Assembly (NCBI GenBank): GCA_050633325.1
Contig: JBOEGH010000010.1
Coordinates: 62,001-126,000 of the forward strand
DNA from: UBA1672 sp050633325
GTDB lineage: Bacteria; Pseudomonadota; Alphaproteobacteria; Micavibrionales; Micavibrionaceae
Direction: 5' to 3'
DNA length: 64,000 nucleotides
In this document: positions 59,882 through 64,000 of the stretch, in pieces
How the letters are laid out: the number at the start of each line of letters is the position of its first letter
Position numbering within the stretch: position 1 is the first letter of the stretch
The notes under the pieces: model-generated
The model's database searches: none
What the model was told of the DNA's origin: nothing
What the model saw: only the letters and a program-made list of their open reading frames with translations
Program-made: the position numbers and the translations under genes

Positions 59882-61375
59882 ATGGCAGGTTTATATAAAG
59901 AATTTTCGAAACCATTTATGTTGGTTGCTGCTGTTGCCACCAGTATTGCCTTTGGCGGTATAATACAGCAAGCAAACGCATCAAAGGGTAACCTAAGCGC
60001 AATTAATACAGAGGATAAAGTTTCTGCTCCTCTTAATATTACTTTAGGTAAGGCGGATATTGTTTCATTGCCTGACGGTGTTTCTGATGTTTTGGTTGCC
60101 AATCCGAATATTGTTGATGTGCAGGCGGTTCAATCAGATAAACTTTATATAGTTGGGTTGAATATTGGTGATACTAATATAATCGTTTTGGATGGTTCGG
60201 GTAATGTGGTTAAGCGTTTGGATATCCATGTTTCTTATGATTTGCAAGCTATTCAAAGCTTGGTAAATAATTTATTCCCGAAAGAAAATGTTAAGATAGG
60301 TTCTGTTCATGATCAAATTTTATTAACAGGTCGTGTGTCTAACCCCGATGTAGCATCAAAAATTAGTAATCTTGTAGGTCACTATGTTTCTGATTTACAA
60401 GATAGTGGGGCGAGTGCTTCGGTTGATGAGTTGATTGCAAATTTGCTTGAGGTTCGTGGAGAGCAGCAAGTTATGTTGCAAGTTAAGATAGTTGAGGCAG
60501 AGCGCAACGTTTTGAAAGAGTTGGGTGTTGATACAGTTGCAAACGACCCTAATGAGGCTGCTGTTACTACTTTGTTTGGTCGTACGCCATCTAGCTCTAC
60601 TACTAACCATGGTAATGCAGGCTTCTTTGGTGGCGCGCAAGGATTGGCTCTATCGCAAGATGCTGTAGGTGCAGCAGGATTGGTGCTGGAGACAGGACTT
60701 AATGGTGTCGGGCAAATTGGTGTATTTCTTTCTGCGTTGGAAGAGCAAAACTTATTAAGTGTATTGGCAGAGCCTAACTTGACCGCAGTTTCGGGACAAA
60801 AAGCAGGTTTCCTTGCGGGTGGTGAGTTTCCTGTGCCTACAGGTCGCGACCAATTTGGTAATATTACAGTTGAATTCCGTGAGTTTGGTGTTTCTTTGAA
60901 TTTTAAGCCAATAGTATTGTCGGATGATCGTATTAATTTGCAGTTGGATACAGAAGTATCATCACTAGACAGCAGTAATGCCGTTGTTCTTGCCGGATTA
61001 ACTATCCCAGGTCTGGATATACGTCGTACAAATACAACGATAGAAATGCCGAGTGGTGGTAGTTTGATGATCGCGGGATTGCTACAGTCTCAATCTGCTG
61101 AAGGTATGAAGGGGCTTCCGGGGATTAGTAAAACGCCTGTCTTGGGTGATCTAATATCATCTGATAGTTTTCAACGTAACGAAACAGAAATGGTTGTGAT
61201 TGTTACTGCGGTTTTGGTTGAGCCTTATGCAGATAAGAAAAATGCAGAACATTTGCCTAAAAAAAATCAAACAGCATTGTCGAAAATTTTTAAAGCAAAT
61301 ATAAGACGCACTTTTTCGATTGATGATGATAAGATTTTCGCAAAAGCGGGGCCTTATGGCTATATTTTGGATTAG
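59882..61375 (+). CDS. cpaC: Tad pilus secretin CpaC/RcpA
   Basis: A 497-residue outer-membrane secretin. Signal peptide ends near QQANA. The N-terminal BON-like/secretin N domains (ITLGKADIVSLPDGVSDVLVANPNIVDVQAV) precede the secretin domain: VEAERNVLKELGVD, then SALEEQNLLSVLAEPNLTAVSGQKAGFLAGGEFPVP and the C-terminal MIAGLLQ...LPGISKTPVLGDL. I chose ATG 59882 because GAAAGAA lies upstream; GTG 59852 is an alternative. It forms the pore through which the Flp pilus passes. Confidence 0.95.
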   Translation: MAGLYKEFSKPFMLVAAVATSIAFGGIIQQANASKGNLSAINTEDKVSAPLNITLGKADIVSLPDGVSDVLVANPNIVDVQAVQSDKLYIVGLNIGDTNIIVLDGSGNVVKRLDIHVSYDLQAIQSLVNNLFPKENVKIGSVHDQILLTGRVSNPDVASKISNLVGHYVSDLQDSGASASVDELIANLLEVRGEQQVMLQVKIVEAERNVLKELGVDTVANDPNEAAVTTLFGRTPSSSTTNHGNAGFFGGAQGLALSQDAVGAAGLVLETGLNGVGQIGVFLSALEEQNLLSVLAEPNLTAVSGQKAGFLAGGEFPVPTGRDQFGNITVEFREFGVSLNFKPIVLSDDRINLQLDTEVSSLDSSNAVVLAGLTIPGLDIRRTNTTIEMPSGGSLMIAGLLQSQSAEGMKGLPGISKTPVLGDLISSDSFQRNETEMVVIVTAVLVEPYADKKNAEHLPKKNQTALSKIFKANIRRTFSIDDDKIFAKAGPYGYILD

Positions 61376-61462
61376 GTTTGATACAGTAGGAAATAAGGTA
61401 CAAACGACATGAAAAATTACACAAAAGATCACAGTTCAAATAAGTGCAAAGGTAATAAGCCT

Positions 61463-62104
61463 ATGAAATTAATCCTAAATGCCAGTATTGCTTTATTATC
61501 TGTTTCATTGGCCGGTTGTAATTTATACGAGCCAAGCTCTTTGCACGATCGAACAATACAAGTTCAAGAAGAAGTCTTAACACATGAATTTCTTGTGTCT
61601 GAGGTCGATGATAACTTGATTGCGGGAATTGCTCGTCATTACACTAAGCATGGAGGAGGGGATATGGATTTGGTTGTGACCTATGACCCCAGATCTTATC
61701 GGAATACCGCGATGCAGGCGACAGATAAGGTTTCTCAAATTGTAACATCCTTTAGGGATTTAGGTGTTGCGAGCGTTAATGCAAATATCGTCCCGATAAA
61801 AGATCAGGGAGATAATTCTCATATGCTGGTTCGCTATAACTCATTTAGTGCAAGCGCGCCAGATGGATGTGATAGCATGATGCCGGGAATGGATGGACGT
61901 GCAGTGGGAGATAATGATGGGTATAAGCTAGGTTGTTCTATTGATTCAATGACAGCACGCCAAGTTGCAAAGCCAAAGCATTTACTGGGGCGTGGTGCTG
62001 TCGGTGGTCCTACAGATGGTCGTAGTGCATCAAATATTGTCGATTTATACCGTACAGGTTCGGAAAATAATTCTCTTGATGGAGAGAGCGCAACAGAAGA
62101 ATAA
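61463..62104 (+). CDS. cpaD: Tad pilus lipoprotein CpaD
   Basis: A 213-residue lipoprotein with lipobox SLAGC near residue 19. Conserved CpaD parts are HEFLVSEVDDNLIAGIARHYTKHGGGDMDLVVTYDP and CDSMMPGMDGR...GYKLGCS, with GRGAVGGPTDGRSASNIVDLYRTG near the end (positions about 35-200). It helps the secretin in the outer membrane. The start is uncertain; ATG 61409 would add 18 basic residues. Confidence 0.9.
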   Translation: MKLILNASIALLSVSLAGCNLYEPSSLHDRTIQVQEEVLTHEFLVSEVDDNLIAGIARHYTKHGGGDMDLVVTYDPRSYRNTAMQATDKVSQIVTSFRDLGVASVNANIVPIKDQGDNSHMLVRYNSFSASAPDGCDSMMPGMDGRAVGDNDGYKLGCSIDSMTARQVAKPKHLLGRGAVGGPTDGRSASNIVDLYRTGSENNSLDGESATEE

Positions 62105-62222
62105 ATCGTTTTGTTATTGATCTGAAAAATTAGGAGAATGTTAAGGGCTGACTGCTAGTGTGTTCATAAGAATATAAAGTAATAAGTCTATGCTCGGTCG
62201 GGCAAAGTACAGGTAAAAACAA

Positions 62223-63461
62223 ATGAGCGATATAGAAAACCAGGCAACGGACACATTACTGCCTAGTGCCGGTATCACAGTATTTTCAAATGATTCTGAT
62301 ACATTAGAATCCGCAGCATCGCTATCCGATGACTGGCGGTTTGCTCGTGTTAATGTTAATGCAATTAAAGGTGATGTTGAGACCGCAATAACTACGTTTC
62401 AATCACAAAACTCTACTGAAATTATAATTATTCAAACCGATGAAATAGATGATGGTTTTACAGAGCGTCTAGGAGAGCTGTCTTCTTATTGTGATGAGGG
62501 AACTGCGGCTATTGTTATTGGCCCGGTTAATGACGTTTACCTATACCGTCAATTAATAGAAATGGGCGTTAGTGATTACCTGGTTCGCCCGATTATGCCT
62601 GACATTCTAAAAGATGTTATATCAAAGGCGTTAATTCAACGTCTTGGTGTCTCTGACAGTCGCCTGATTGCCTTTGTTGGGGCAAAGGGTGGTGTAGGTA
62701 CATCAAGTATTGCGCAGATATGTGCATGGATTGCTGCTGAAAATATGGATAACAAGACCTTGCTTTTGGATGCTGCCGGGGGGTGGTCTCCTTTTAGTGT
62801 TGGTATCGGTTTTGACCCGTCTGCGAATTTGTCAGAAATTTCACGTGCGGTTGAGGGCGGTAATGAAGATGCGTTGGAGCGTATGTTCTTTGAGGCAAGT
62901 GATAGGCTAACAATTTTGGCGAGTGGGTCGGATGGTATGCTTGATCCATCAGTTTCAGCACCTCAGTTTGAGGCTATTTTAGATAATCTTATGGTGAAGT
63001 CTCCTGTGGTTATGGTTGATTTGTCTGGGGCAGAGTCTTCGGTTAAAAAAGTTGTTCTTTCACGTGCACATGAAATAGTAATGGTGACCGCTCCAACAGT
63101 TACATCTTTGCGCTTTTGCCGGAGTTTGATGAAGGAAATATCTGATGTTAGAGGTGGTGAAACTGAAGAGGTATCTTTGGTCGTGAATCAGACAGGATTG
63201 GCCAAATCACATGAGGTTTCTTCATCTGATATAACAGAGGCGTTGGAGTTTAAACCATCCGCATCAATCCCGTACGTGTCTTCCGTGTTCTTAAAGCATG
63301 AGAGTGAAATAAAAGGCATTATAACTGATAAAGAAGCCAGTGCGTTTGTCGGCGACCTTAGTGATTTATTGCGTAAATCTGTATCGAGTAATTCTGATGA
63401 AGCAGATAAAAGTGAAGAATCTTCGGGTTTTTTGGATGGTTTGTTTAGTAGGAAAAAGTAA
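62223..63461 (+). CDS. cpaE: Tad pilus ATPase-like localisation protein CpaE/TadZ
   Basis: A 412-residue protein with an N-terminal receiver-like domain (about 15-145, without a clear phospho-Asp set) and a MinD/ParA-type ATPase domain beginning at FVGAKGGVGTSSIAQ (deviant Walker A at 153-162). TadZ/CpaE proteins place the pilus machine at the cell pole. The C-terminus is Ser/Glu-rich and ends LDGLFSRKK. cpaF follows after 53 bp. Confidence 0.93.
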   Translation: MSDIENQATDTLLPSAGITVFSNDSDTLESAASLSDDWRFARVNVNAIKGDVETAITTFQSQNSTEIIIIQTDEIDDGFTERLGELSSYCDEGTAAIVIGPVNDVYLYRQLIEMGVSDYLVRPIMPDILKDVISKALIQRLGVSDSRLIAFVGAKGGVGTSSIAQICAWIAAENMDNKTLLLDAAGGWSPFSVGIGFDPSANLSEISRAVEGGNEDALERMFFEASDRLTILASGSDGMLDPSVSAPQFEAILDNLMVKSPVVMVDLSGAESSVKKVVLSRAHEIVMVTAPTVTSLRFCRSLMKEISDVRGGETEEVSLVVNQTGLAKSHEVSSSDITEALEFKPSASIPYVSSVFLKHESEIKGIITDKEASAFVGDLSDLLRKSVSSNSDEADKSEESSGFLDGLFSRKK

Positions 63462-63514
63462 ATAAAAGCTAGTTCGTTTATTACGTGCTCGTATAATGTA
63501 AGCAGGATTATATT

Positions 63515-64000
63515 ATGTTTGGAAAAAAACAATCAGGTACACCACCAAAATCGCCGTCTAAAGCGTCGAAAACTAATGATGCACCAAAGAATAATCTTGA
63601 GGATAAAGCTGTTGATAAAGCTGTTGGCACTAACTCATTTTCGGAGGATACAGATGCTGTGGATAAGGTTGCTGTTCCTGATATGCTAGACGGATTGGAC
63701 GACGCGCTTGCATCACCAGCACCTGCTAAGGTTAGTGCTTCGCCAGCTATTTCCGAGCCTTTAAAAGATGAGGCGGTAAATGATAAAAAACCACTGAAAA
63801 ATATGGATGAAGATACGTTACTGGAGGAAATGGGCGGTGACGATGATGAAATACAAACTGCAGGCGATACTGTTTCTGACCTTAGATTGCAGAGATGCCA
63901 GAAACGCATATGGTTGGACTTGCGTGATGGTATTGATTTAAAAGCATTGGCGCGAATGGAAGGAACTGCGGCGCGGGAAGAAATCTTTTCTGCTGTAGAG
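63515..64000 (+). CDS. cpaF: Tad secretion ATPase CpaF, N-terminal part, cut by window edge
   Basis: An open frame of 162 codons runs off the right end. It starts MFGKKQSGTPPKSPSKA, followed by about 120 residues of Lys, Asp, Ser and Pro-rich, probably disordered sequence, then LRLQRCQKRIWLDLRDGIDLKALARM (from residue 126), which resembles the N-terminal helical region of CpaF. Walker motifs would lie beyond the edge. The identity rests on position after cpaE and on this segment. Confidence 0.75.
   Translation, partial: MFGKKQSGTPPKSPSKASKTNDAPKNNLEDKAVDKAVGTNSFSEDTDAVDKVAVPDMLDGLDDALASPAPAKVSASPAISEPLKDEAVNDKKPLKNMDEDTLLEEMGGDDDEIQTAGDTVSDLRLQRCQKRIWLDLRDGIDLKALARMEGTAAREEIFSAVE

Overview
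The window reads as chromosomal DNA of a low-G+C Gram-negative bacterium, most likely an alphaproteobacterium. Supporting signs are the pal-cpoB-tilS-ftsH gene order, a split glycine decarboxylase (gcvPA/gcvPB), an NADP isocitrate dehydrogenase of the eukaryote-like type, separate mnmD and mnmC2 genes, and a Caulobacter-type flp/cpaABCDEF (Tad) pilus cluster. Coding density is high, and no rRNA, CRISPR array, transposase or integrase gene was seen. I cannot name the genus.

Layout. 1-1236: tail of a type I secreted protein, then a stand-alone receiver and an Hpt phosphotransfer protein. 1341-2590: tRNA-Gly carrying a 1.2 kb insertion bounded by a perfect 20-bp repeat of the tRNA 3' end, with one unknown membrane-anchored protein and a second 20-bp repeat about 70 bp inside each end. 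2726-11862: tuf, a secreted unknown, the glycine cleavage genes gcvT-gcvH-gcvPA-(small membrane protein)-gcvPB, then secE-nusG and purT. Here the gcv genes separate tuf from secE-nusG, and rplK does not follow nusG. 11968-17036: a GGDEF/EAL protein with a haem-type sensor domain, tRNA-Met, two acidic unknown proteins and mnmA. 17300-20363: icd and a likely metal- or envelope-stress unit (EF-hand protein, ECF sigma factor, small membrane protein, CpxP-like periplasmic protein). 20484-28887: GST, unknown, trhO, an isochorismatase-like protein, then divergent oxyR and ahpC-ahpD, an alpha/beta hydrolase, and a cysteine desulfurase-ferredoxin-Dabb operon.

28902-36904: MscS channel, a glycosyltransferase broken by two one-base homopolymer shortfalls, TetR, a histidine-rich outer-membrane protein with a DUF2946 partner, an LppC-type lipoprotein, and rsmI-yraN. 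36963-43229: envelope genes (BON lipoprotein, SirB1-like, pal, cpoB) leading into tilS and ftsH. 43259-51974: secreted ankyrin protein with a G9 tract, M3 oligopeptidase, mnmD-mnmC2, an orphan Flp pilin, a WecA-like transferase and an AMIN-domain protein.

52147-64000: a degenerate kinase-like membrane protein and a small membrane protein, then the Tad pilus locus: two TadE-like pseudopilins, a TadG-like vWA protein, the main Flp pilin, prepilin peptidase CpaA, CpaB, secretin CpaC, CpaD, CpaE and the start of CpaF, which runs off the right edge. Together these encode nearly a whole adhesive pilus apparatus; the missing parts (rest of CpaF, TadB, TadC) should lie just beyond the window.

The most distinctive items are the integrase-less mini-element in tRNA-Gly, the pseudokinase next to the Tad locus, and the relocated glycine cleavage genes.
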